DNA of 64,000 nt from contig JBMNGC010000001.1 of assembly GCA_050949645.1 (NCBI GenBank), positions 1,984,001-2,048,000 of the forward strand, read 5' to 3'. Each line of letters opens with the position of its first letter. The first letter of the stretch is position 1. The position numbers were made by a program, and so were the translations under genes. Positions 1 to 8,824 of the stretch are shown piece by piece. The notes beneath the pieces were generated by a model. The model was not told the DNA's origin and made no database searches. It saw nothing but the letters and a program-made list of their open reading frames with translations. The DNA comes from RUG369 sp050949645. Lineage in GTDB: Bacteria > Planctomycetota > Planctomycetia > Pirellulales > Thermoguttaceae.

Positions 1-615
1 GGCGGCCTCTTTATAGTCTGCGGTTTCCTGCTTGGCGACCTGAATTTCCTGGGCGGTTCGCGCCTTGAGATCGTTAAGCTCGGCGTTCTGCTCGTTAAAG
101 CTGTCCTGGAGCTTTTTCTGACTGTCGTTGGTATTCGCGAGGTTCGCGGAATGTTCGTCGCCGATCTCGGACTCCATGGAGGAGAACACGTTGAGCTGGC
201 TCGCGGTCATTTCGCTGTGGATCGTCGCGAGATTTTCAGCGACCGCCTGCTGCGCTTGATAGCTCTTAAGCTCCTCAGTCTTGCGTTGCAGGTTATCAGA
301 GAGTCGCGTGACGACGGTGCGGTAGGAGGCGTTGTCCTCGACGGCGCCGAGCGCTTCGGTCACGTCCGTCTCGATCGCTTCGATGAGCTGGGTCGGGTCT
401 TCGACCGCTTCATAGCCGAGCTTATCCTGGATCTGTTTGAGGTCGTTCTTCATCGACGAATTGAGAGACTGCGCTTCAGAAGTCGCTTTTTTCGCGGACG
501 CGACTTGCATCTTCTTCTCCGACGTCCCCTTGGCGCCGATATAGGTCGTCACGCCCAGAATCAGCGACAAAGCCATGAAGACGATCAGGGAAATGGTTAC
601 GCCCGTATTTTTCAT
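1..615 (-). CDS. Membrane-anchored coiled-coil protein (3'-truncated by window edge)
   Basis: Reading the minus strand from an ATG at 615 gives an open frame of 205 codons that runs off the window start, so the C-terminus is missing. The start is preceded by a good ribosome site (AAGGAGA, about 7 nt away). The N-terminus is one hydrophobic segment (residues about 6-28) after a short basic lead. It is followed by a polar, Gln/Glu/Lys/Ala-rich region with heptad character and no cysteines, as expected of a long coiled coil. This is the architecture of an inner-membrane-anchored protein projecting a rod into the periplasm. I do not recognise a family. A sigma70-like promoter lies at 860-888. Confidence is high that it is a gene and low about its function. 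Confidence 0.8.
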   Translation of the reverse strand, partial: MKNTGVTISLIVFMALSLILGVTTYIGAKGTSEKKMQVASAKKATSEAQSLNSSMKNDLKQIQDKLGYEAVEDPTQLIEAIETDVTEALGAVEDNASYRTVVTRLSDNLQRKTEELKSYQAQQAVAENLATIHSEMTASQLNVFSSMESEIGDEHSANLANTNDSQKKLQDSFNEQNAELNDLKARTAQEIQVAKQETADYKEAA

Positions 616-1021
616 GGATCAGTTTCTCCTTCAGCCGACGTTCGACGCCGACTCACGACTCGCGCTCGACGCGCGGTATCTCTGACGTATCCAGACTCGA
701 CGCACGGATATCACGCCGAATGCGATTGACGCCGGCCAAGCGGTTCTCGTCGCGTTCGCGGCGCTCCCAGAGCGCGGCGCCAAAGCGCGTCAAAATTGCT
801 CTGGACTCGAAGCGCAACGCGCGCCAAAACAATGACGCCGCTATTTCACTTAAAGATAAATTTTATTCTCACCCCTAGATGACGTCAACGAATTTCAGGC
901 TCTTTTGAGAAATTTCACAAAAGTCACGACGGCTTTTTCCCCGTAATTTCATATTATTTGGCATAAGCGACGTCGCCGACGCCAGAGGAGTCGACGACGT
1001 GGTCAAGCGCGTCGCGAGCGC
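616..1021. other. Intergenic, no gene seen
   Basis: This is a 406-nt gap between two minus-strand genes. It holds the promoter at 860-888 and an AT-rich patch (about 840-960) unlike the flanking coding DNA. I see no convincing ORF or structured RNA. A short GC hairpin just below the dnaJ-like stop lacks a U-tract. Confidence 0.5.
860..888 (-). promoter_or_regulatory. Sigma70-like promoter for the coiled-coil gene
   Basis: On the minus strand, TTGACG (883-888) and TAAAAT (860-865) are separated by 17 nt. The match to TTGACA-17-TATAAT is 5/6 and 5/6. The leader to the ATG at 615 would be about 240 nt. Confidence 0.5.
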
Positions 1022-2008
1022 TTAAAACTCAAACTTTGTCCGGAGGTCCGGAACGTCAAGTTTCATGGACGCGAGTTTTTCCAGGTCGCCTTTGCGCCAC
1101 TTTTTAGGCGCGTGAACTTCGCAGATAACGTAGAGGTCCCCGTCTGCCCCTTTACCCGTTCTTACCCCAAAGCCTTTGACGCGGAGCTTCGTTCCGGTCG
1201 TCGCGCCGGATGGAATCTTGACCGCCGCCGTCCCGTAGGGAGTCGGAACGTCAATCGAACCGCCGTTCGCAGCTTCCGGTATCGTAATCGGCAACTTCAC
1301 ATAGAGGTCCTTCCCTTCTCGCGTGTAGAAGGGGTGCGGCGCAACCTTGATCGTGATAATCATGTCGCCCTTCGGACCGCCGTTGATTCCATCCTTGCCG
1401 ACTCCTCGCAGTCGAACCTTCTGGCCCGTCTCGATACCCGCGCGGATGCTCACGTCCATCGTGGTCGTTTTACCAGTATCGGGGTCGCGCGCGGTTACGG
1501 GGACTTTGCCGCCGATTACGGCAATCTGGAATGGGATCTCGATCGAAGCGACGACGTCGTCGCCCTTTTGCGGGGCGGTCTGCCGGCGACCTCGTTTCGT
1601 GAAGTTACGGAAGATGTTCTCGCTAAACCCTCCTCCTCCGCCGCCGCCGCCGCCGCCGACGCCGAAAGCGCGGAGAATGTCGTCCATATTGACATTGCTG
1701 CTGCCGCCGGTACTCGTCCAAGAGAATCCGCCGCCGCCGGGGCCTCCGAAGCCGCCGAATCCCCCGGCCCCCCCCGCGCCAAACTGTCGGTAATTTTCGC
1801 CAAAACGGTCGTATTGACGGCGCTTCTCGGGATCCTTAAGCGTTTCAAAAGCCTCCTGGACCTCTTGAAACTTCTTCTTAGACTCTTCCGCATTATCCGG
1901 GTTGAGATCTGGGTGATATTTTCGCGCCAGCTCACGGTATGCCTTTTGGATATCGTCTTGCGACGCCGTCTTCGGTATACCTAAAATATTATAATAATCT
2001 TGTGCCAT
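1022..2008 (-). CDS. DnaJ/CbpA-type J-domain co-chaperone (no zinc finger)
   Basis: Type II (CbpA/DnaJB1-like) Hsp40, which delivers clients to DnaK and stimulates its ATPase. The N-terminal J domain (residues about 4-70) contains the diagnostic HPD motif. A very Gly/Phe-rich linker with a run of glycines follows, then the two C-terminal beta-sandwich domains and the dimerisation end. The four CxxCxGxG repeats of DnaJ proper are absent, so this is not canonical DnaJ. The frame can be extended to a GTG at 2032, but that codon has no ribosome site and adds eight residues before the usual MAQDYY start, so I use the ATG at 2008 (328 aa). The next gene upstream on the same strand is an A-type Fe-S carrier, 200 nt away. 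Confidence 0.93.
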   Translation of the reverse strand: MAQDYYNILGIPKTASQDDIQKAYRELARKYHPDLNPDNAEESKKKFQEVQEAFETLKDPEKRRQYDRFGENYRQFGAGGAGGFGGFGGPGGGGFSWTSTGGSSNVNMDDILRAFGVGGGGGGGGGGFSENIFRNFTKRGRRQTAPQKGDDVVASIEIPFQIAVIGGKVPVTARDPDTGKTTTMDVSIRAGIETGQKVRLRGVGKDGINGGPKGDMIITIKVAPHPFYTREGKDLYVKLPITIPEAANGGSIDVPTPYGTAAVKIPSGATTGTKLRVKGFGVRTGKGADGDLYVICEVHAPKKWRKGDLEKLASMKLDVPDLRTKFEF

Positions 2009-2211
2009 CTCTGTCCGCGCCAGCGTCTTCACTCAACGTGAACGCTCGACGTCTTCTTTCCTTCAATCACAGTAGCTCCCGACGACCGGCAGCGAGAGTT
2101 ATGAACGCGAATCTCTGGAACTCCAGAGTCAAATGTTTGCTTCCAACCTCAGAACTTCATGGGAACGCCGGTCGGCGCGGCCTACGCGCTCGACGCGCAG
2201 ATCGCCAGACG

Positions 2212-2541
2212 TCAGCGACCGCATCCCTCGCAGCCGGCGCCGGGTGGAAATCTCGGATTGTCGACGGAGAACCCCTTCGCGGTCTCCGTATCGATGAAGT
2301 CGATCTTTGTTCCGTCGAGGAAAAGCGCAAATTTCTTTTCTGTGACGAGCGGCACGCCGTCGGAGATATATTTAACGTCGATCTCGGGGTCGAATTTCTG
2401 GTCGAATCCGAGAGAATATTGCATACCGCTGCACCCGCCGCCGACGATGATCGTTCGGAGAAGCGTCTTTTCCGACAGTTTTTGCGCTTCCATGATCTTC
2501 TTAACTTCTTCCGCCGCGCGCTTTGTTAAAGTTACGCCCAT
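2212..2541 (-). CDS. A-type Fe-S cluster carrier (IscA/ErpA/HesB family)
   Basis: A 109-residue protein spanning the HesB/IscA domain, which holds and passes Fe-S clusters to apo-enzymes. Cys37 lies in GGGCSG, the first of the three conserved cysteines. The C-terminal pair is Cys104 and Cys107 in the order CEGC. The usual A-type ending is CGC(G), i.e. CxC, so the spacing differs by one residue here. No other isc or suf gene is nearby. Its own promoter (TTTACC-16-TATAAT, 2671-2698) suggests it is transcribed separately, perhaps continuing into the dnaJ-like gene. Confidence 0.9.
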   Translation of the reverse strand: MGVTLTKRAAEEVKKIMEAQKLSEKTLLRTIIVGGGCSGMQYSLGFDQKFDPEIDVKYISDGVPLVTEKKFALFLDGTKIDFIDTETAKGFSVDNPRFPPGAGCEGCGR

Positions 2542-2974
2542 GTCTCCGTTGCCTCTCTTCCAGTTTTTCGGTTAATCCCAGTGACCGCCACAGTTATGCG
2601 ATCAACGGCATGAGAGCTCTCGTCTGGGTCTTGCGCCTCGTTGCCGGGAGCTGTCCTTTACATTTAATGAATTATACGCGACACGCCTTGCCGGTAAAGT
2701 CCAAAAGGGGGCCGAACCCTTAGGAAGTAATGCAAAATCAACGCCATTAACGCGTTTTTTTCGGAACGCCGCGCCTGCGACTCGTACGGCGCCCTCTTGA
2801 CGCGCCAACACCGCAAAGTTAAGATTACCCGGAGGTTGTCGGCGCGCCCTTTAGATAGGGGGTTGGTCGTTATACGTCAACGGCGCGCAACGCTCGCGAC
2901 TGATCGACGCGTCGGCTGCCGACGTCCAAACGCCGCTTGACTCGACTGTTGCGCGCTAACAACGAAAGAAGAAT
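2542..2974. other. Divergent intergenic region, no gene seen
   Basis: This gap separates the minus-strand Fe-S carrier from the plus-strand helicase. The promoter for the carrier is at 2671-2698. The short ORFs here have no ribosome sites or protein-like composition. I could not identify a clear promoter for the helicase. Confidence 0.5.
2671..2698 (-). promoter_or_regulatory. Sigma70-like promoter for the Fe-S carrier
   Basis: On the minus strand, TTTACC (2693-2698), a 16-nt spacer and a perfect TATAAT (2671-2676). The leader to the ATG at 2541 is about 120 nt. Confidence 0.6.
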
Positions 2975-5836
2975 ATGGGAACCGATCAAAACGACAAACT
3001 CAACGCCCCGCCCCTTTCTCGCGAAGAAATCGCGCTCGAGTATCTTGATCGGCTCCAATACGCCCCCTATCCTTTCCAGGAGCAGGCGATCGAGGCGTGG
3101 TTCACCTCCGACGAGGGCGTGCTCGTCTGCGCGCCGACAGGGATGGGTAAGACGCTCATCGCCGAGGCCGCGCTCTACGAGGCGCTCAGGACGGGCAAGC
3201 GCGCGTACTACACCACCCCTCTTATCGCGCTCACCGAACAGAAGTTCGCCGAAATGCAGGACGCGGCGGAACGTTGGGGCTTCAGTCGTTTCGACGTCGG
3301 GCTCGTCACCGGCAATCGCCGGGAAAACGTTGACGCGAAGATCCTCGTCGTCGTTGCAGAAATTCTCTTTAACCGGCTCCTCTCCTCCGACGCGTTTGAG
3401 GCTTTTGCGCAAAAAAACGAATCGACCGCGCGACCCGAGGCCTCCGAGACCGACAAGTCTGACGCTCCCAAGATCCGCGCCGCCGATCTTCTCGCCAAAA
3501 AATCCGTCGTCGTCTCCGCAGACGATCTCAATAAATCAGAAAAACCGCGATTCGAAGAGAAGGCGGAGTCGGCTCCGGCTATCCCTGTCGTCCCGATGGT
3601 CCCCGAGGACTTCGAAGAAGAGGACGACTTCGATCCGAGCGAATCCTATTTCTCATTCGACGACGTTTCCGCCGTCGTTATGGACGAATTCCACCAATTT
3701 TCCGACCCTGAGCGCGGGGTCGTCTGGGAGTTTACGCTCGGACTGCTGCCTCCGAACGTCCGCACGTTGCTCATCTCCGCGACGGTCGGGAACGCGCAGG
3801 AATTCGTCGGATGGCTCCGTCGAACGTCGGGCCGCAATCTTCAGCTTGTTTCTTCCGACGAGCGCAAAGTGCCCCTCGTCTACGTCTGGGTCGACGATAA
3901 GCTCCTGCCCGAGCAGCTCGAAGAGATGTGCAAAGGTTCTGAGGATGAACGTTATACGCCGGCGCTCGTCTTCTGCTTTAATCGCGACGAATGCTGGAGC
4001 GTCGCCGAGATAGTCAAAGGGCGCGGCGTCATCGACGACGAAAGAAAGAAACTCATCTCCGAGGAACTCGAACAGTACGATATGCGCCGCGGCGCCGGGC
4101 CGAAACTGCGACAGCTGTTGTTGCGAGGGGTCGGAGTGCACCATGCCGGCGTTCTGCCAAAATATCGGCGCATTGTCGAGTCGCTCTTTCAGCAAAAACT
4201 CCTATCCTTCTGCATCTGCACGGAAACGCTTGCGGCGGGAATCAACCTCCCCGCGCGATCCGTGGTACTGCCGACGCTCGTCAAGGGACCGGCCGATAAC
4301 AAGAGGCTCGTCGGCTCGAGTTCGGCGCATCAGATTTTCGGGCGCGCGGGTCGTCCGCAATATGACTCGACGGGCTATGTTTTTGCGATGGCGCCGGAAG
4401 ACGACGTCAAGATCGCGCGAGCGCGCCGCGAATACGACGAGATTCCCGACGACGTCAAGGATCCAAAGATGCGCGCGCTCAAGAAGAAGCTCAAGAAGAA
4501 GATCCCGACGCGTCGTCAGAACATGCAATATTGGAACGAGACTCAATTCGAGCAGTTACGCGACGCTCGACCGAGCGCGCTTGCAAGTCGCGGCCCCCTT
4601 CCCTGGCGGATGCTCGCGCACATGATCGAAAGCAACTCCGACGTTCGCCCGATCCGCACGCTCGTGACGAACCGACTCGTCGGCCAAAAAAAGCGCGAAC
4701 TCATGCTCCGATCCCTCGACCGATCGCTGCTGACGCTCTGGCGCGGCGGCTTCGTTCGCCTCGCGCCTAATCCCGTCAACTATGGGATCCCCGACTCCCC
4801 CGCCGCGCAAAAGGCGCTCGACGAGCGTCGAACGGAACTGAAGGAGAAGGAACGTCGTCAACGCCCATTCGGCGCCGGCCTCTTCGACGACTCGGCGCTC
4901 GACGAAACGTTCCCGAACGACGAATTCGAAGATTCGGCGTACGCCGCGGCGCTCAAATCGCTCGATTTCGAGCCGACCGAGTTCCCGACGGGCTTCGACG
5001 ATCTGGCGACCGAGACTGACGACGACGCCGATAGCGACGCTGACGCCTCGAAGTCCGACCCGGACAAGAAATTCGATATCACGCAATTCTCGCCCGAGAT
5101 CCGCGACCAGATCGCCTCAAGCTATCAGGCGGCGCGCGCCTACCCGACCCCCAAGATCAAGACGCTGACCTACCTTCGGAGCGTCAATCCGATCTACGGC
5201 GCGTTTCTCCTTGAACAGCTTGGACAGGCGGATCGTGAAGAGCGGTTGCAGGCGTTTGAAAGCCTGCTGGAAACGCCCGGCACGGTGGCGCGTCACATTC
5301 GCGTCCCTCGCCAGCGCGATTTGCCGCGCGGTAAGCTCGCGACCGAACGTCTCGATCAGGAGCTTCTCACGCGCGGCCTAGCGACCCTCGAGGAGCTCGT
5401 CGAGCCGACGGAAGAAGAGGAAGAGCGGATGCGTGAGGAACGTCGGCATTTCGGCGGCGCCTTCGAAGAACGCGTCTACACGCTGACCTTTGCGGACAAG
5501 CTCCTGCGGCTCTTCGACGACGAATATCCGGGCGTGAGCCTCAGGGTCACGCCAGTCTGGGCGGCGGGAGATCTCCTCCTCGATTATAAGGGCGATTTCG
5601 ATAAGTATATCACCTCGCAACACTTACAAAAACAGGAGGGTTGCATCTTCCGACATCTGCTGCGTCTGATCCTCTTCATCGAGGAATTCATCCCCCTCGA
5701 ACCAGTCGACGGCGACGTCCGCGAATGGCGCAACGATCTCAGCGAAATCGAAGAACAACTCATCCAGACCTGCCGCAACGTCGATCCGACGAGCGTCGAA
5801 GAAACTCTTCGCGCAAGTCGTCGTGCAAACCTTTGA
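2975..5836 (+). CDS. Ski2-like DEAD/DEAH superfamily 2 helicase
   Basis: A 953-residue ATP-dependent SF2 helicase. Residues about 35-60 carry the Q-type entry and Walker A (APTGMGKT). The DEFH Walker B box is near residue 230, motif III (SAT) near 264, and motif VI reads QIFGRAGRP. The GRAGRP form and the RecA2 layout with LAAGINLPAR place it with the Ski2/Mtr4/Hel308 branch that unwinds RNA or forked DNA. A poorly conserved acidic insert of about 90 residues lies between motif Ia and the DEFH box, and a second Asp/Glu-rich insert sits near residues 620-710. The C-terminal 250 residues are not recognisable beyond helical content. It stands alone on the plus strand. Whether the substrate is RNA or DNA cannot be told from sequence. 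Confidence 0.88.
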   Translation: MGTDQNDKLNAPPLSREEIALEYLDRLQYAPYPFQEQAIEAWFTSDEGVLVCAPTGMGKTLIAEAALYEALRTGKRAYYTTPLIALTEQKFAEMQDAAERWGFSRFDVGLVTGNRRENVDAKILVVVAEILFNRLLSSDAFEAFAQKNESTARPEASETDKSDAPKIRAADLLAKKSVVVSADDLNKSEKPRFEEKAESAPAIPVVPMVPEDFEEEDDFDPSESYFSFDDVSAVVMDEFHQFSDPERGVVWEFTLGLLPPNVRTLLISATVGNAQEFVGWLRRTSGRNLQLVSSDERKVPLVYVWVDDKLLPEQLEEMCKGSEDERYTPALVFCFNRDECWSVAEIVKGRGVIDDERKKLISEELEQYDMRRGAGPKLRQLLLRGVGVHHAGVLPKYRRIVESLFQQKLLSFCICTETLAAGINLPARSVVLPTLVKGPADNKRLVGSSSAHQIFGRAGRPQYDSTGYVFAMAPEDDVKIARARREYDEIPDDVKDPKMRALKKKLKKKIPTRRQNMQYWNETQFEQLRDARPSALASRGPLPWRMLAHMIESNSDVRPIRTLVTNRLVGQKKRELMLRSLDRSLLTLWRGGFVRLAPNPVNYGIPDSPAAQKALDERRTELKEKERRQRPFGAGLFDDSALDETFPNDEFEDSAYAAALKSLDFEPTEFPTGFDDLATETDDDADSDADASKSDPDKKFDITQFSPEIRDQIASSYQAARAYPTPKIKTLTYLRSVNPIYGAFLLEQLGQADREERLQAFESLLETPGTVARHIRVPRQRDLPRGKLATERLDQELLTRGLATLEELVEPTEEEEERMREERRHFGGAFEERVYTLTFADKLLRLFDDEYPGVSLRVTPVWAAGDLLLDYKGDFDKYITSQHLQKQEGCIFRHLLRLILFIEEFIPLEPVDGDVREWRNDLSEIEEQLIQTCRNVDPTSVEETLRASRRANL

Positions 5837-5911
5837 CGTTGCGAGTCAGACCAGGTCGCGCGAAATGTCTTTATACGGTTACAATCAACAACGCTAAAAG
5901 GATAAAACAGC

Positions 5912-8029
5912 ATGAAACGTTGGACTATCATAGCGGCGCTCGTTGCGTTGATCGCGACGACTTCGGCGTACGCAGACGAAGGCATGTGGCTTTTCAGCAA
6001 TCCGCCGATCAAGCAGATGAAGGAAAAATACGACGTCGACGTCTCGCCCGAACTTCTGGAACATCTTCAGAAATCATGCCTTAAGTTTGCCAATTCGGGG
6101 AGCGCGTCCTTCGTCTCCTCCGACGGCCTGATCATGACGAACCATCACGTCGGTCTCTCGACGGTCGCGAGTCTCTCAACGAAGGAAAACAACCTCGTCG
6201 ACAAGGGGTTCTACGCGGAGAATTACGAGGACGAGCTCAAGTGCCCCGGCCTCAAGCTCATCGCGCTCCAGGAGATCGTCGACGTCACCGACGCGGTCGA
6301 AGAGGCGACCAAAGACTGCGCCACGCCTGAAGAGGCGGAGAAGGTTCGCGCGGACGCGATCAAAAAAATCGAAGCGGACGCCAAGGACGCGAAAGGACTT
6401 CGTTGCGACGTCGTCTCCATGTACCAGGGCGGACAGTACCACATGTACTGCTATAAGGAGTTCACGGATCTTCGGCTCGTCTTCACGCCCGAGGAAGGCG
6501 TCGGATTCTTCGGCGGCGACCCCGATAACTTTGAGTATCCACGTTACAACCTCGACGTCACCTTCTTCCGCGCCTATGAGGACGACAAACCGTATCGTCC
6601 GGAACATTTCCTCAAATGGAGCGACAATGGCGCCGCGGACGGCGAGTTCGTACTGATCGCCGGTCATCCCGCGCGCACGAACCGCTTCAATACGGTCGCT
6701 GATCTTCAATTCCAGCGCGACGTCTATTACCCGCACATGATGAACAAATATCGTCGCCGCGAGGTTCTCTATCAGGCCTTCAGCTCTTACAACGACGAGA
6801 ACAAGCGCCGCGTCGCCACCGACCTTTTCCGAATTCAGAACTCGCGTAAGAATCGCGGCGGCATTCTCCTCGGACTCCAGACTCCGGCGCTCATGCAGAA
6901 GAAGATCGACGCGGAGAACGAACTTCGCCAACTCGCTACAGAACGCGGCGTCGTCGACCTCTCCGGCGGCGATCCGTGGGACAATATCGCCAACGCGATC
7001 AACGTCTGGTCTACCTATTACGTCGCGTACGACCTCTTTGAAGGGAACGAAGCGGCGAAATGTCCGGTCATGGATCGAGCGCGCGCGATCGTTCGTTACG
7101 CCGTCGAGACCGCGAAACCTGACGCGGACCGCAACGCCTCCTACAAGGACGCGCAGCTCGCCGAACGCCAGAAGGAACTTGCGGAGCCTCTCCGACGCAA
7201 CGACCCCGACGTTGAAGCGCTCAAGCTCGGCGATAATCTTTCGATGCTCTACGAGCTCAGCCAACCGGTTGAAGGAGGCCGTGCGCTCGGCGCCGTCGTT
7301 GTCCCTCAATCAACGTTTGACGCAATCTACGACGGCAAGTCGTCCGTCGCTCGCGCTGCGGAAATCGCGTATCTGACGAAGCTTGGCGACCCCGAGGTCC
7401 AGAAAGCGCTGATCGACGGCGGACTCGACGCGGTCGAAGCGTCCGACGATCCGGCGATTAAACTCGCGCTCGCGATGGAACCGATCTCCGGCGACCTGCG
7501 CGACCTCTATACTCAGAAGGTTGCCGAGCCGTTGCGTCAGGCATATTCGAAGATCGCCAAAGCGCGATTCGAAGTCTACGGCGACTCGGTCTACCCCGAC
7601 GCGACCTTTACGTTGCGCCTCACCTACGGACGAGTCGGCGGCTACACGGAAGACGACGGAACGGTTCAGCCGTTCGAGACGTATATTAAGGGCGCGCTCG
7701 AACATGCTCGCGAGCACAATTTCGTCGAGCCGTTCAATCTCGCGCAGTCGTGGATCGACGCGGAAAAGGAAGGTCGCGCGCCCCTCGACGCGCCGATCAA
7801 CTTCGTCACAAACCAGGATATCATCGGCGGCAACTCGGGTAGTCCTTGCGTTAATGCGAAGGGCGAAGTCGTCGGACTCGTCTTCGACGGCAATATCCAG
7901 TCGCTCGTCCTGAACTTCATCTTCGACGAAGAACAGGCGCGCGCCGTACTCGTTCATTCGACCGGGATCCGCGAAGCGATCCGCTCCATCTACGGCGCGA
8001 CCAAGCTTGCCGACGAACTCGGTCGCTGA
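5912..8029 (+). CDS. Secreted S46 family dipeptidyl peptidase (DPP7/DPP11-like)
   Basis: A 705-residue serine exopeptidase that removes N-terminal dipeptides, probably in the periplasm. A Sec signal peptide ends near residue 21 (TSAYA-DE). The chymotrypsin-fold catalytic His is in the LIMTNHHVG block (residues 78-79), and the nucleophile Ser is in GGNSGSP (about 640). The length matches the family (about 700). In characterised S46 enzymes a residue shortly after the serine decides specificity: Gly in DPP7 (hydrophobic P1) and Arg in DPP11 (acidic P1). The corresponding stretch here is FDGN, so a DPP7-like preference is my inference. The start is preceded by AAAGGATAA. Such peptidases are frequent in Bacteroidetes and planctomycetes that live on protein. 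Confidence 0.93.
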   Translation: MKRWTIIAALVALIATTSAYADEGMWLFSNPPIKQMKEKYDVDVSPELLEHLQKSCLKFANSGSASFVSSDGLIMTNHHVGLSTVASLSTKENNLVDKGFYAENYEDELKCPGLKLIALQEIVDVTDAVEEATKDCATPEEAEKVRADAIKKIEADAKDAKGLRCDVVSMYQGGQYHMYCYKEFTDLRLVFTPEEGVGFFGGDPDNFEYPRYNLDVTFFRAYEDDKPYRPEHFLKWSDNGAADGEFVLIAGHPARTNRFNTVADLQFQRDVYYPHMMNKYRRREVLYQAFSSYNDENKRRVATDLFRIQNSRKNRGGILLGLQTPALMQKKIDAENELRQLATERGVVDLSGGDPWDNIANAINVWSTYYVAYDLFEGNEAAKCPVMDRARAIVRYAVETAKPDADRNASYKDAQLAERQKELAEPLRRNDPDVEALKLGDNLSMLYELSQPVEGGRALGAVVVPQSTFDAIYDGKSSVARAAEIAYLTKLGDPEVQKALIDGGLDAVEASDDPAIKLALAMEPISGDLRDLYTQKVAEPLRQAYSKIAKARFEVYGDSVYPDATFTLRLTYGRVGGYTEDDGTVQPFETYIKGALEHAREHNFVEPFNLAQSWIDAEKEGRAPLDAPINFVTNQDIIGGNSGSPCVNAKGEVVGLVFDGNIQSLVLNFIFDEEQARAVLVHSTGIREAIRSIYGATKLADELGR

Positions 8030-8115
8030 TCTTGCGGAGGCCAGTATATTAACAACCGCGGCTGTTTAGCGTCGGTCGCTGGTCGCCGACGCAACAACTG
8101 CAAAAGAGGTTGACG

Positions 8116-8751
8116 ATGCGTCATAAAACGCCATACGTCGTATTTGGCACGAGTAATAGAAACAAGGCGCTCGAGGCGTCGCAGATCGTGGCGGCCTCGG
8201 GGGTGACGTTCATCACGTTAGCGGACGTTCCGAATCCGATTGACGTCGTCGAAGACGGCGCAACGTTTGGCGAAAACGCGCGTAAAAAGGCGATTGAGCA
8301 GGCGTTGCATTTGCATGAATGGACGCTTGCGGAAGACTCGGGGATATGCGTCGACTATCTCGACGGCGCGCCGGGCGTCCATTCCGCGCGGTACGCGGGC
8401 GAAGAGAATCGCAGCGATAAGCGCAACAATGAGAAACTTCTCGCCGACCTTGAAGGCGTTCCTCTTGAGAAACGCGGCGCCCATTATGAGTGCCATATGG
8501 TTCTCTGCGACCCGAACGGCGAAATCGTTTTTGAGACGCAGGAACATTGCCGCGGTCGGATTCTCTTTGAAGAACATGGAGAAAACGGCTTCGGCTACGA
8601 TCCCCTCTTCGAGGTCGTTGAATATCACCAAACCTTCGGCGACCTCGCTCCGATCCTCAAAAGCGTGATAAGTCACCGAGCGCGCGCGACGCGCAAGCTG
8701 ACCTCGGTCCTCTGCGCGCTTGTTGCGCAAGGACGACTCGCGGCCAAGTGA
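8116..8751 (+). CDS. rdgB: RdgB/HAM1-type dITP/XTP pyrophosphatase
   Basis: A house-cleaning enzyme that hydrolyses non-canonical purine nucleoside triphosphates (dITP, XTP) to monophosphates. The family signatures are all present: FGTSNRNK at the N-terminus, LAEDSGICVD with GAPGVHSARYAG in the middle, and GFGYDPLF. The length (211 aa) is normal. A TTG two codons earlier is also in frame, but the ATG at 8116 has the better-placed AGAGG ribosome site. proA begins 73 nt downstream on the same strand, so the two are probably co-transcribed without functional linkage. Confidence 0.95.
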   Translation: MRHKTPYVVFGTSNRNKALEASQIVAASGVTFITLADVPNPIDVVEDGATFGENARKKAIEQALHLHEWTLAEDSGICVDYLDGAPGVHSARYAGEENRSDKRNNEKLLADLEGVPLEKRGAHYECHMVLCDPNGEIVFETQEHCRGRILFEEHGENGFGYDPLFEVVEYHQTFGDLAPILKSVISHRARATRKLTSVLCALVAQGRLAAK

Positions 8752-8824
8752 CGCGCGTCCGAGTCGACGCGCTCGGCGTCGAGCCGTTCATTCGGCAGGA
8801 ACAGATTACAAAGGAATCTCCAAA

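Noticed and set aside
2602..2811. Small ORF in the divergent gap before the helicase
   Set aside because: Overlaps the TATAAT promoter, no ribosome site, no recognisable features.
8055..8093. GCGTCGG...CCGACGC hairpin between the peptidase and rdgB as a terminator
   Set aside because: A 7-bp stem without a T-tract; similar GC palindromes are frequent in this CGACG-rich DNA, so it is not distinctive.
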